This document shows, in pieces, positions 23,024-32,339 of a stretch of DNA of 64,000 nucleotides. The stretch's first letter is position 1, and each line of letters opens with the position of its first letter. The stretch is taken from assembly GCF_018918285.1 (NCBI RefSeq), contig NZ_JAHLQF010000004.1:310001-374000 (forward strand), in the 5' to 3' direction. Origin of the DNA: Clostridium mobile (GTDB lineage Bacteria; Bacillota; Clostridia; Clostridiales; Clostridiaceae). The notes beneath the pieces are model-generated. The model searched no databases. It was not told where the DNA came from and saw only the letters and a list, made by a program, of their open reading frames with translations. The translations under genes were made by a program, and so were the position numbers.

Positions 23024-24730
23024 TTAGTGCTTCTTATCTATCTTTGTTTCATCCATATCTTTAATACTAATTATGTTTTTTATAATATAAGTAATAGTTT
23101 TAGTAGCATTTATAGAAAACCTTTTTATACTTTCAATATATAAAAATATAATACTAATAAGCACAATTATAATTAGTAAAATCCATATATGAATGGAGTA
23201 TTGATTTAACTGAAGATCTTTTAGCAATCCAAATTTAGATTCAACTATACTTAACATATCATTGATAGGATTTAATCCAAATACTATCGGAACTAACATT
23301 GCTATAAATGCCATAAAAGAATTATATTTATTACTTAAATTTGATTGTTTTAAATTAATAATCTCTTCATATGAAGCTAACCTTTTTTCCAATAATTCTT
23401 TTGGCAAAAAATCTATAAGTTTTGAATTTAAATATTCTTGCAACCTTTTTACAGATCCATATCCGCCGTATGAAATAAAGAAAGAAAGATCAGTTATTTC
23501 TATTATCTTAGCCTTTCGTTCTCTTATTTTCTTTAACGGTTCATTTATATCCAGTTCTCTAATTATAAATTCTGTATAATAACTTTTTTGTATAATGACA
23601 TTTTCTAAAGATGCAGATATATATGTCATTGCAGCTTTATATAATTGTTCTGTAGTCATTTTTATTTTATCATTTTTATTTATAGGTATGTCAAAAACAT
23701 CGGAGCTAAATAACAAGGCTGTTCTACCTGTGCTTGAACAAAAAATTCTAAGGTATTTATTAGCGTTAAAACCCTCTTCTTCCCAAAAATCCTTATATAT
23801 ATTATTTTCCTGATCATTAAAATATCCAAAAGGATGATTGAGAATCCAAAATGTTTTCTTCTTTAAATTTCCATTAGCAGCATTGAAGTTAGGAGGTATA
23901 TCATCATAGTCTATTAATGTATAATTTTTAAAAAATGTAAGTTGTGAGTCTAATTTTTTTAATTCTTTAAGTATATATGTATCATATGCTAAAATAGCTT
24001 CATTGAAATTTTTATAATTTTTATTAATATAATTATAACTACTATTATTATCTTCTATATATTCTGGAATATATATCTTATCAAATAATATAATTCTTTC
24101 CTCTGGTGAATTAATTAAATGAAAGAATTCATAACCATCTATAGGTATACTATATTGTATTATGATTGTCCCACAACTATAGAATATTATTTTCACATTA
24201 ACTATTTTAAATGTATTATTATATTTTATATAAATAGGTTGGCATAAATGTGTTTCCGTAAACAATCTAATTGGCTTTCCTAAATAAATAGTGTTATGTT
24301 CCATTACATTACACATATTCATTAAATTATCATATAAAAAGTTTTTATAATTACTCGAAATTTGTATTTGCAAATTTTTATCTTTTTCATATATATTAAT
24401 TAAAATATCTTGAAGCTCTATTTTGTCTTGATTTTCTTTTGTTGCAGCTATTTCTTTATCAGATATTCTTATATTTTCAAAATTTTTTATATCATTTTCA
24501 ATCCTTCTAGAAATCTCATTAACTCCATTATCAATCTCTCTTTCGAAGTCTTTTTTTAGAAAGTATATTACATTTTTGTCCTCAACTTCATAGTCAGATA
24601 TTACACAACGCATTTTCTTAACTTTTTCAATATATTTTGAGCTATCGTCAGATTCACATATTTTATATGCTCTATAAATATCTAGATATCCACTATTTAC
24701 TTTACCCATATTTAATTCACTCATGCTCAA
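23024..24730 (-). CDS. large membrane-anchored protein of unknown function
   Basis: About 568 residues from TTG 24730 (GGAGGTG seven bases upstream; ATG 24724 is also possible). The soluble N-terminal 430 residues are rich in aromatic, Asn and Ile residues with no recognised domain, and a segment SSTGRTALLFSSDVF. The C-terminus has a hydrophobic helix (MAFIAMLVPIVFGL), then a strong one (IWILLIIIVLISIIFLY) near residue 540, giving a CorA-like two-helix end. It is an isolated gene flanked by non-coding DNA between the partition and integration modules, as accessory cargo genes often are. Role unknown. Confidence 0.5.
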   Translation of the reverse strand: MSMSELNMGKVNSGYLDIYRAYKICESDDSSKYIEKVKKMRCVISDYEVEDKNVIYFLKKDFEREIDNGVNEISRRIENDIKNFENIRISDKEIAATKENQDKIELQDILINIYEKDKNLQIQISSNYKNFLYDNLMNMCNVMEHNTIYLGKPIRLFTETHLCQPIYIKYNNTFKIVNVKIIFYSCGTIIIQYSIPIDGYEFFHLINSPEERIILFDKIYIPEYIEDNNSSYNYINKNYKNFNEAILAYDTYILKELKKLDSQLTFFKNYTLIDYDDIPPNFNAANGNLKKKTFWILNHPFGYFNDQENNIYKDFWEEEGFNANKYLRIFCSSTGRTALLFSSDVFDIPINKNDKIKMTTEQLYKAAMTYISASLENVIIQKSYYTEFIIRELDINEPLKKIRERKAKIIEITDLSFFISYGGYGSVKRLQEYLNSKLIDFLPKELLEKRLASYEEIINLKQSNLSNKYNSFMAFIAMLVPIVFGLNPINDMLSIVESKFGLLKDLQLNQYSIHIWILLIIIVLISIIFLYIESIKRFSINATKTITYIIKNIISIKDMDETKIDKKH

Positions 24731-25309
24731 TATACTACACCTCCATCTATATAAATTATAGTATAATTCAAAAAAGAAACCTATATAGAAATCCCCATAT
24801 AGATGCAAAATTAATCACATTTTATTGCTTTTAATATTTATTATCAATATATATCTATTTTTGAATTAAGAGTTAACTTTAATTTTATATGATATTTTAA
24901 ATTCCTCTATTTTATAGCGACTATTAAATTATATTATATTAAAAGAAGTATATATATTTCCGGCACATCCTTGTCATATCACTTTTAGATAAGTTTGTCG
25001 CATCCGTATAGCATGAATGTCGTCTCACTTTGTAAAATTGGATACAAATGGAAATGAATTGTATTCTTTTATAAATGTTTTAGTAGTTCGCATCTAAAAA
25101 ATACTTCCTGAAAACATAAAACACTTATAATAAAATACAAATATTAATTAATAATAATTTTCTTATTAAATTTTTATACGCCAAATACACTTACTCTGTT
25201 TATATTTTTAAAAAAGTTTGATATAATAGTAAGTGTAAAAGTTTGTGATATTAAGTTGTTTGCACTTGTTCAGAATGCCCGTTCTGCAAGTGCTTTTTCC
25301 CTTTTTTGC
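24731..25309. other. 579-base non-coding gap
   Basis: No credible gene. AT-rich except a GC-richer patch at 24960-25035 (CGGCACATCCTTGTCA and TCGCATCCGTATAGCATG). The right end carries a plus-strand promoter-like TATAAT (25222-25227) and a strong terminator (25262-25298). Confidence 0.5.
25228..25298 (+). ncRNA. candidate short plus-strand RNA
   Basis: TATAAT at 25222-25227 (poor -35) is followed about 35 bases later by a strong terminator: GCACTTG-tt-CAGAA / TTCTG-CAAGTGC with TTTTT. The hairpin has no T-run on the minus strand, so it is not a terminator for the minus-strand gene that ends at 25310. A 60-70 base transcript convergent with that gene is predicted. Confidence 0.4.
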
Positions 25310-25792
25310 TTAGGTTAGTCCTAAAAGCTTATTTGCTAGATTAGTATAATAATCTGTTCCCCTACCAGTATAATCCCACGTTCCTTTTTGTAGCTCGTTA
25401 CCTCTGTTCTTATTTATGTACTTGTTGCATTTATCTTTGATATTAGTAGCTACTTCTTTTGATTCTGCATATTGCTTTTTAAACTGCTCCAAATCATCAT
25501 CAATAAGTAAATGGTATCTGTTGCTCATCATTCTCCCCATACGTTCTACTGCTACTATTCCAGCCTCTATAAGCTCTTTTAAGTAACGTTGAATGCTTCT
25601 AATAGATTTACCCATCTCTATAGCCAAAAGTGCCTGTGAAGGATTACAAAGCTTTGTTGAACTATTCTTATGCCCCTTTAATATTAACAAAAGTTTTATA
25701 GCTTGAGGTGATAGATTAACTTGTAGTATTTTTCTTAAAAATAGGTCTTTTATGTATGGCTTTACGTGTTCATACCACTTTTTCTTAGTCAT
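25310..25792 (-). CDS. winged-helix (HTH_36-like) phage/plasmid protein
   Basis: 160 residues. Residues 27-95 (LSPQAIKLLLILKGHKN...NPSQALLAIEMGKSIRSIQRYLKELIEAGIVAVERMGRMMSNRYHL) form a winged-helix domain of the kind found in replication initiators and HTH_36 regulators of mobile elements. The C-terminal 60 residues are polar and lack motifs. Its start lies 2 bases downstream of the integrase stop, so integrase and this protein are co-transcribed; it may control excision or plasmid-type replication. A full initiator catalytic domain is absent. Confidence 0.6.
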   Translation of the reverse strand: MTKKKWYEHVKPYIKDLFLRKILQVNLSPQAIKLLLILKGHKNSSTKLCNPSQALLAIEMGKSIRSIQRYLKELIEAGIVAVERMGRMMSNRYHLLIDDDLEQFKKQYAESKEVATNIKDKCNKYINKNRGNELQKGTWDYTGRGTDYYTNLANKLLGLT

Positions 25793-25794
25793 TT

Positions 25795-26745
25795 CTATCT
25801 ACCTCCTCCATCTTTTTTAATTGCTTTTCTAGGCTTTTCTAAGTCCTCTAGTATACTTACTTTATCTGCTAATTTCTTAACCTCTTTCTTGCTAGAAACA
25901 TAATATTCGCTTAAAGTTTTTAACTGTGTATGCCCTGTGATTCTAGCTAATCTAATAATATCTATATTATTATTTACACTATGCGTTATAAAAGTTCTCC
26001 TGAATTTATGTAGTCCTGTTTGTTCAAGTCCTTTTCTTTTTGCATATCTATAATATCCAGTTTGTAAAACGCTCCTTTTTAATGGCTCTCCAAATACATT
26101 ACAAAATAAAGTGTCCTCTTCAGTTAAATATTGTCTTTTTTGTAGCCATTCCTGCATTAGTGGACTTAAAGATTTAGAGATTGGTGTTATTCTAGGCTTA
26201 TTTGTTTTTGTATGCCTTGTATATATAATTCCCTCTTTTATATCTACATCTTTTACTTGCAAACTTATTAGTTCGCTAACTCTTAACGCAGTGCTACAAA
26301 ATGTAGCTATTATTACCCTCATTTGCATCTGCATAAATGTTTCTTTTGGGTTTGGTGTTAATAATCTTACAATTTCTTCTTTGCTATAAACTTCTTTTTT
26401 ACATTGTTCTGCTTTTAGTCTTTGTATCTTAAACCCTTTATTGTAACTTCTGCTTTTAGCAAAGTTATTAATAAAAACATTTATATGTATTAGATTAGTA
26501 TTAATAGATGTATTTCTATTCGTAGGAGATAGATACTTTACTAGTTTATCAATATCTTTACTATTAACTTTACTAATTTCTTTATCTCCTATAACTTTAA
26601 TAAATCTATTAATTATTTCCTTATAAGTATAAATAGTATATTTACTTTTATTTTCCAACTTCATCTTTTCTGCGAACTCTTCCAATGCTGTACTAATTTT
26701 TTTAGTATTATCCATTACTTTTGTAGACATCCATTTTCTAGACAT
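25795..26745 (-). CDS. tyrosine recombinase / prophage integrase
   Basis: 316 residues with an N-terminal SAM-like core-binding domain (about 14-105) and a complete catalytic domain: R155 in ALRVSEL, K180 in HTK, H246-x-x-R249 in HKFRR, H272 in GHTQ and nucleophile Tyr at 281/282 in SEYYVSS. The size and layout match XerC/D-like phage integrases. It is the outermost gene of the element, next to the conserved chromosomal DUF1846 gene, so the right attachment site should lie within 26746-26861. The first ATG has a weak ribosome site; downstream starts (residue 6 or 11) are possible. Confidence 0.85.
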   Translation of the reverse strand: MSRKWMSTKVMDNTKKISTALEEFAEKMKLENKSKYTIYTYKEIINRFIKVIGDKEISKVNSKDIDKLVKYLSPTNRNTSINTNLIHINVFINNFAKSRSYNKGFKIQRLKAEQCKKEVYSKEEIVRLLTPNPKETFMQMQMRVIIATFCSTALRVSELISLQVKDVDIKEGIIYTRHTKTNKPRITPISKSLSPLMQEWLQKRQYLTEEDTLFCNVFGEPLKRSVLQTGYYRYAKRKGLEQTGLHKFRRTFITHSVNNNIDIIRLARITGHTQLKTLSEYYVSSKKEVKKLADKVSILEDLEKPRKAIKKDGGGR

Positions 26746-26752
26746 ATAAAAA

Positions 26753-26788
26753 ATACCCCCAATATTTTGATTTAAATATTGAAGGTAT
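26753..26788. terminator. symmetrical inverted repeat between integrase and DUF1846 gene
   Basis: ATACC-cc-CAATATTT, six-base centre TGATTT, AAATATTG-aa-GGTAT. On the minus strand it is followed by TTTTTT, so it can end the DUF1846 transcript; its 6-base centre and 15-base arms also resemble a recombinase core site. Confidence 0.55.
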
Positions 26789-26861
26789 CATATATACTTT
26801 TTAAAATTATCATGTTTACATATATTCTGAGTATCTCTTGTAGCCATTGATTTATCTAGGT

Positions 26862-28370
26862 TTAATTATTATAGTAAAGGCTAGCTGAAGGATATTCAGA
26901 ATCACATGTTATATCTATGCCAAGTTTTCCAAAAGTCTGTTCATCATTTCTAGTTAAAATCGTAGTTGAATGAGCTTGACATCCCTTTAGCATTACTAAC
27001 TTTTCCATAGCCACTTGTGCCATTGGATTTGTAGCAGCACAAATACTTAGCGCAATCAGCACTTCTTCACAACTTAATGCTGTACTTTTACTGCCTAATG
27101 TCTTCAACTTTAGATTTATGATTGGTTCAAGTATAACTGGAGAAATAAGATGAATTTCATCAGATATATTGGCAAAATATTTAACTGCATTTAAAACTAC
27201 AGCAGCCGTTGCATCCATTATATTTGAGCTTTTTCCAGTAAGTATTGTACCATTATGAAGTTCTATCGCTACAGCTGAACAAACTTCATTTTTATTAGAT
27301 ATTTCCTTTAATTTAGCTGAGCGCTCTCTTGCAGGTATAACAACTTTTCTATCTTCTGCTTTTAGATTAAGTTCTTCCATAATAAGTTTTGCTCTCTGGA
27401 AAGTTTCCTTATCTACATATCCTTTTTTATACTCACAACTTGTTTTAAAATATCTTCTTATTATCTCTTGTTTGGATGCTTCTTTAATAACCTCATCGTC
27501 AATTATACCAAAACCTACTCTGTTAACCCCCATATCTGTTGGAGATTCATAAACAGATTTCTCTCCTGTTATTTTCTCTATAATTCTTTTAAGTACAGGA
27601 AACATTTCAATATCACGGTTATAATTTACAGCCATTTCATTGTAAACTTCAAGATGAAATGGATCAATCATATTCACGTCTTGAAGATCTACCGTTGCAG
27701 CTTCATAGGCTATATTTAGAGGGTGCTTTAAAGGAACATTCCATACAGGGAAAGTTTCAAACTTTGAATACCCTGCTACTCTACCTTGCTTGTATTCATG
27801 ATAAAGCTGGCTAAGGCAAGTTGCTAACTTTCCACTTCCTGGTCCTGGTGCTGTCACCACAACAATAGGTTTTGTTGTTTCAATATATGGATTTTTACCG
27901 TAACCCTCATCACTTACAATTGTATCTACATCTGTAGGATATCCTTTAGTTGCCTTATGTTTATATACTTTTATCCCTCTACGTTCAAGCTTATTTATAA
28001 AAACAGTTGTGGCCGGCTGTCCCTCATATCTAGTAATTACCACACTATTTACTTCAAGATTATAACCTCTTAAATCATCAATGAGCCTTAAAACATCCAT
28101 GTCATAGGTGATTCCAAAATCCCCTCGTATTTTATTTCTTTCTATATCACCTGCATATACACAGATAATTATCTCAACTTTTTCTTTTAATTTGTATAAT
28201 AATTTAATTTTCGCGTTTTCATCAAATCCTGGTAAAACTCTTTTTGCATGAAGATCAAATAGAAGTTTCCCACCAAATTCTAAGTACAACTTGTCATAAT
28301 CATTGACTCTTTCTAAAATGTATTTCGATTGTTCTTCTAAATATTTTTCATGATCAAATCCTATCTTCAT
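26862..28370 (-). CDS. DUF1846 family protein (UPF0371)
   Basis: 502 residues, the usual length. [22 protein letters not shown] start, [40 protein letters not shown] and [14 protein letters not shown] are conserved signatures of this family, found in Firmicutes and Actinobacteria. A GPGSGK segment suggests a nucleotide or phosphate-binding loop. The biochemical role is not established. It is the first chromosomal gene outside the prophage; its 3' end faces the integrase and appears intact. Confidence 0.9.
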   Translation of the reverse strand: MKIGFDHEKYLEEQSKYILERVNDYDKLYLEFGGKLLFDLHAKRVLPGFDENAKIKLLYKLKEKVEIIICVYAGDIERNKIRGDFGITYDMDVLRLIDDLRGYNLEVNSVVITRYEGQPATTVFINKLERRGIKVYKHKATKGYPTDVDTIVSDEGYGKNPYIETTKPIVVVTAPGPGSGKLATCLSQLYHEYKQGRVAGYSKFETFPVWNVPLKHPLNIAYEAATVDLQDVNMIDPFHLEVYNEMAVNYNRDIEMFPVLKRIIEKITGEKSVYESPTDMGVNRVGFGIIDDEVIKEASKQEIIRRYFKTSCEYKKGYVDKETFQRAKLIMEELNLKAEDRKVVIPARERSAKLKEISNKNEVCSAVAIELHNGTILTGKSSNIMDATAAVVLNAVKYFANISDEIHLISPVILEPIINLKLKTLGSKSTALSCEEVLIALSICAATNPMAQVAMEKLVMLKGCQAHSTTILTRNDEQTFGKLGIDITCDSEYPSASLYYNN

Positions 28371-28555
28371 TTTTACTCCTCACTATATGAATTATTAACC
28401 ATTTTATCATTTTCATATTTTTATAAATACTAATCATAAATATAGTTTTACAACTTTCTATTATTACATAGTTTTAATTTAAAGTAAATAATATTACATT
28501 TATTTTAAACTATAATGTAGAATTATAAAAAACCATATAAATAGGTGACAAACGC

Positions 28556-29131
28556 TTATGAGTCTGTCACCTGCCATTTAATATTCCTTTTATTAAACAT
28601 CAATAATGTTTGAAAAACCACAGTCCATAGTATTGTATTGGAAATTACACTATTTTTATAGAAAACTATAGAAATTAAAATAAATACTAGAGTACTGACG
28701 ATTCCCACCACTCTATTTCTTTTAATAAGCTCAGGTTTTGTCAAGGGCATACTTGGATTAATTACTGGTGCCTGATGTAAAATGCAATAAAAAGATACTG
28801 CACTTAAAATTACTTTAGATATAAAATCAATATTTAAATTAACACTTAAGTAAATAATGCTGCCAATAATTATTAAAGTAGCAGTAAAACATTTTATCTG
28901 AGTATCCTCATGATAACCACCGATATATGGCTTAGTCATAACCATAGTTCCCATGGCAATAATAGCCTCAATATGGTACCCCATTAAGCTAAATATAATT
29001 ATTATACCAGCAATTTTCAGGGTCTCAAAAACGATTATCCTTAATGCATATTCTATTTGTTCTTCTTCATCTTTAGTGTATTTATTTACTCTGGAGATAT
29101 ATCCAGCAATTAGTTTAATTACTTTCCTCAA
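28556..29131 (-). CDS. agrB: AgrB-type autoinducer peptide protease
   Basis: About 191 residues from TTG 29131 (GGGGG eight bases ahead). Multi-pass membrane protein with the catalytic pair of AgrB proteases: GGYHEDTQIKCF places His and Cys seven residues apart, exactly as in staphylococcal AgrB. Further signatures: TKPYIGGYH and NPSMPLTKPELIKRN. It would remove the C-terminal tail of AgrD and form the cyclic thiolactone/lactone. It is the third gene of the unit, after agrD and the sensor kinase, 36 bases behind the kinase stop. Confidence 0.9.
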   Translation of the reverse strand: MRKVIKLIAGYISRVNKYTKDEEEQIEYALRIIVFETLKIAGIIIIFSLMGYHIEAIIAMGTMVMTKPYIGGYHEDTQIKCFTATLIIIGSIIYLSVNLNIDFISKVILSAVSFYCILHQAPVINPSMPLTKPELIKRNRVVGIVSTLVFILISIVFYKNSVISNTILWTVVFQTLLMFNKRNIKWQVTDS

Positions 29132-29167
29132 ATATAATACCCCCACATCACTTAAAAACCTAAGATT

Positions 29168-30439
29168 CTAAGAATCTTTATATGGAATTTCAATCTTAAA
29201 CTGTGTCCATTGGTTATTACTTTCAACTGAAATTTTCCCATTGCATTGACTAATAATATTACTTACAATATTAAGACCATACCCTCTATCACCGCTTGAA
29301 TTCTCCTTTGTACTAAATCCTGATTCAAAAATTTTATTTCTAATTTCTTTTGGTATCTCTGGCCCATTATTAATTATATTAATAATAACTCCATCGTAAC
29401 CGTTATAGCTTTTAAACTTAATTATTGGATTCTTAACATCTTTTAGCGCATCTCTGGAATTATTAACAATATTAGATAACACTTTTATTAGCTCACCATC
29501 TGTAATGTTTAAATTTTCATAGTCCGCACTATCGAAAACAATTACATCAATATTTGCTGCAACAGCAGAATGTAGTATCGAAGCAACTATTGGGGTTGCT
29601 TGGACACTTATATTTATCGTCGTATTTAAAGATTGATATCTTTCAACAATATTTTTTAATAATTCTCCAATCCTATCTATTTTTCCAAGTTGGTAAAGCC
29701 CATAAAGACTGCTTATTTCACTTCCATAATCATGCTTTAGCTTTTTCAGTTCAGTAATTTTTTCATTTAACGCAGAATTTAGCATTTCTACCTCTTGTAA
29801 TTTATCATTAATTTTTGCAAAATATATTATAGCAAAAATAAAAGCCATTAAACTTATAAGATATAAGCTATACTTAAATATATCTCCTATATCTTCTATT
29901 TGCCAATGTATGCGCATAGTATCTGTTAGAATTAAGGTATAGTTTAAAAGTAAAACAAAAATTAAGGATGGTCTTAGACTTTTTAAACCCATAATAGCAT
30001 TAAAAAAATACTTTCTGAATTTATATACTAAAATATATACCAGCCAAGTCGGTATATAAATGAACATAAGTGTTTGCAATTCAATTGATATATTAAAATT
30101 CAATTTAACTATTAAATTTTGATAAAATGTAATTATAAAATATGATGTCAATATAAATATTGAATAAAGTATCCCAAACCCAAGAAAAGTATCTAAAATA
30201 GATCCTCTGTAAAACAAAATAATAATTGACAAGGTGCTAATTATCATCATCAAATTTGCATATGGAGTATCAATATTACTATGAGTAAATATCATAGATA
30301 TTATAAAAATAATTCCCATTAAAATACCAAGTTTAAGTTTTGAAATTTTATTGTCTTTAGATACTATATTATTGCATGTAAATACAAATAAAAATGATTG
30401 GCAACCTGTGGTTAGCATATCACATATATTTAATAGCAC
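29168..30439 (-). CDS. agrC: AgrC-like sensor histidine kinase (GHKL/HATPase_c_5)
   Basis: 423 residues, GTG start with AAGGG site. About six hydrophobic helices in the first 210 residues, then the dimerisation helix KLKHDYGSEISSLYGLYQ with phosphoacceptor His236. ATPase motifs: LSNIVNNSRDAL (N box), IINIINNGPEIP, FESGFSTKENSSGDRGYGLNIV (G boxes). This is the quorum-sensing receptor kinase type that detects a cyclic peptide. No cognate LytTR regulator (agrA) is found next to it, so the output partner is encoded elsewhere or differs. Confidence 0.85.
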   Translation of the reverse strand: MLLNICDMLTTGCQSFLFVFTCNNIVSKDNKISKLKLGILMGIIFIISMIFTHSNIDTPYANLMMIISTLSIIILFYRGSILDTFLGFGILYSIFILTSYFIITFYQNLIVKLNFNISIELQTLMFIYIPTWLVYILVYKFRKYFFNAIMGLKSLRPSLIFVLLLNYTLILTDTMRIHWQIEDIGDIFKYSLYLISLMAFIFAIIYFAKINDKLQEVEMLNSALNEKITELKKLKHDYGSEISSLYGLYQLGKIDRIGELLKNIVERYQSLNTTINISVQATPIVASILHSAVAANIDVIVFDSADYENLNITDGELIKVLSNIVNNSRDALKDVKNPIIKFKSYNGYDGVIINIINNGPEIPKEIRNKIFESGFSTKENSSGDRGYGLNIVSNIISQCNGKISVESNNQWTQFKIEIPYKDS

Positions 30440-30559
30440 TAAAATCTGTCCCTTCTATATATTTAGATAAAAATAAATAAAGAAAAACAGTTCATCTTTT
30501 GTGTTTTAAACTTTTATCTTTTGTGTTTTTTAGTTTATTTCTTATAATAAGTTGTAAGT

Positions 30560-30691
30560 TTAACGAGTTTTAGTCATGGATTCAGGCATTTCTTCTACTC
30601 CTACGCTAACAAAAGATGCAGGTGCCACCACAACCATTAATGCTGCTATACTTAAAAAAACCTTTCCCATTAATTTACAAATTTTTTTCAT
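30560..30691 (-). CDS. agrD: AgrD-type cyclic peptide precursor, serine-type
   Basis: 43 residues, ATG 30691 with GGAGGGG site. An N-terminal amphipathic basic helix (MKKICKLMGKVFLSIAALMV) is followed by APASFVSV and tail GVEEMPESMTKTR. The tail aligns with clostridial AgrD tails of the form YQPEEPKSL over nine positions. This places the five-residue ring at SFVSV with Ser rather than Cys, giving a lactone instead of a thiolactone. Serine-type signals are known but rare. Together with the kinase and AgrB it makes a complete signal-production and sensing set. Not in larger-ORF listings because of its size. Confidence 0.8.
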   Translation of the reverse strand: MKKICKLMGKVFLSIAALMVVVAPASFVSVGVEEMPESMTKTR

Positions 30692-30952
30692 AATAAACCC
30701 CTCCATTTTTTATGTAATTTGGTATAATTTAATTATATAATAATTATGGCATATTTGGAACACACTTCTATAAATAACATACAAACAATTAGTATATTTT
30801 CATAAAATCTTTTAATTTTAGTCTATTATTTTGGATTATGATATTTTTTGACAGTTTTATCTTAGAAAACATCTATTTTTTATAACAAAAAATACCATAC
30901 TAGATTTTCTCTAATATGGTCTCGAATTTTAAAATATGGTTTCTTTTGTTTA

Positions 30953-31960
30953 CTAATATTCAAAATTGAAATCTCTGTCTATATATTTAGTTAGCAATTC
31001 AATGGAAGCATCAACATCCTTCATATTAACTATTGCGTTTGGTCCATGTGGATACCTTGTTACAACAGATATACCTGCTGCTTTTACTCCAAAATTAGAT
31101 CTATTAATAGAGCTTGCATCGGTTCCTCCAACATAAATTACATCCATTTGATATTTTATATTATATTCCTCACAACATTTTACCATTTCCTCTACAAGAT
31201 ATTCATCACATATTACTGAGGTATCTGATACCTTTATTGCTGTCCCCTCTCCAACCTTATTGCTTCCCTCCAAATCACAAGGATAGTCATGAGCTGGTGT
31301 AATATCAACAGCTATTCCTAAATCTGGTTTTATTCTTTCTGCAGCCACTATAGCTCCTCTGCATCCAACCTCTTCTTGTACTGTAAATACAAAATAAGTA
31401 TCATTATAAGGATCATCTATCTTCTTTAATGCCTCAATGAGAATATAGCAACCTATTCTATTATCTAATGCTTTTGCAGTAATATTATTATCTTTAAGTT
31501 CCGCATATTCTCCAATATAGGAAGCTACATCTCCCACCTTTATATACTTTAAAGCCTCTTCTTTTGATTTAACTCCAATATCTACATATAACTTTGTAAA
31601 ATCATTCTTTAAATCCTCCACTTTTACTGTGCTTGAAACAATACCTATGGTTTCGTTTCTGAATTTAACTCTACTCATATATGTTGTTGGAATCCAAAGA
31701 AAGCCTAAGGATTTTACCTTAATCATTCCATTATCTTCAATTTTAGTTACTTGAATACCTATTTCATCCATATGAGCTGCTAGCATTATATTCTTTTTAT
31801 TTGCTCCTGAGCCTTTTTTATATACAATTAAATTCCCTAAAGCATCAGTTAAAATGTCATCTGCATAATCTACGATATCATTTTTTATAATATCTCTTAC
31901 TTCTCTTTCATATCCACTTACTCCAAATGCCTGTGTTATTTCTTTTAGAATCACATCCAT
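30953..31960 (-). CDS. M42 family aminopeptidase
   Basis: 335 residues. Metal ligands of the dinuclear M42 site are all present: His in AAHMDEIG, bridging Asp in KALDNRIG, catalytic Glu-Glu in VQEEVGCRG, Asp in IAVDITPAHD and His in TRYPHGPNA. These enzymes form large tetrahedral assemblies that trim small peptides in the cytoplasm. The length is normal and no signal peptide is present. A single gene with its own promoter region on the minus strand, not obviously linked to the agr genes. Confidence 0.92.
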   Translation of the reverse strand: MDVILKEITQAFGVSGYEREVRDIIKNDIVDYADDILTDALGNLIVYKKGSGANKKNIMLAAHMDEIGIQVTKIEDNGMIKVKSLGFLWIPTTYMSRVKFRNETIGIVSSTVKVEDLKNDFTKLYVDIGVKSKEEALKYIKVGDVASYIGEYAELKDNNITAKALDNRIGCYILIEALKKIDDPYNDTYFVFTVQEEVGCRGAIVAAERIKPDLGIAVDITPAHDYPCDLEGSNKVGEGTAIKVSDTSVICDEYLVEEMVKCCEEYNIKYQMDVIYVGGTDASSINRSNFGVKAAGISVVTRYPHGPNAIVNMKDVDASIELLTKYIDRDFNFEY

Positions 31961-32339
31961 TACCCCTCTCTTTTAATAATTATGTTTGTTTATTAATTTC
32001 TCTTTTCCAATCCAGTGTACTTTATTCATCAATGGATGACGAAGCCTTATAGCACCTTCTATAGGCATTCCGTAACGCGGCAGCCACAATACCAATATTC
32101 ACCAGGATGCATTACTATCACTTCTATTAAAGCATAAAGGTTTTGAGTTTGTTTTTCTCTTCTAATTTTCACTATTTATCCTGTAATCTAATACTAACAC
32201 AGGGCTTTGTATTAGACAATATGCATTTTGCAAAATGCAAAATGCAAAATATTATCATTGTATTTTAATATAAGGACAATTATAATAAAATAAATGAAGC
32301 TAATTATAAAATATTATTAACATTTGAAGAGGTAAAATA
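31961..32339. other. 379-base intergenic region with relic sequence
   Basis: A GC-richer stretch at about 32030-32120 (GGCATTCCGTAACGCGGCAG) with short broken frames on the minus strand looks like a gene relic of unknown origin. The right part is AT-rich and has the palindrome at 32222-32239. No intact gene. Confidence 0.4.
32222..32239. promoter_or_regulatory. palindrome plus direct repeats upstream of GntR gene
   Basis: TGCATTTTGCAAAATGCA is a perfect 18-base palindrome, continued by another AAAATGCAAAAT repeat (to about 32250). It is 100 bases upstream of the GntR gene and is a plausible operator. Confidence 0.45.
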
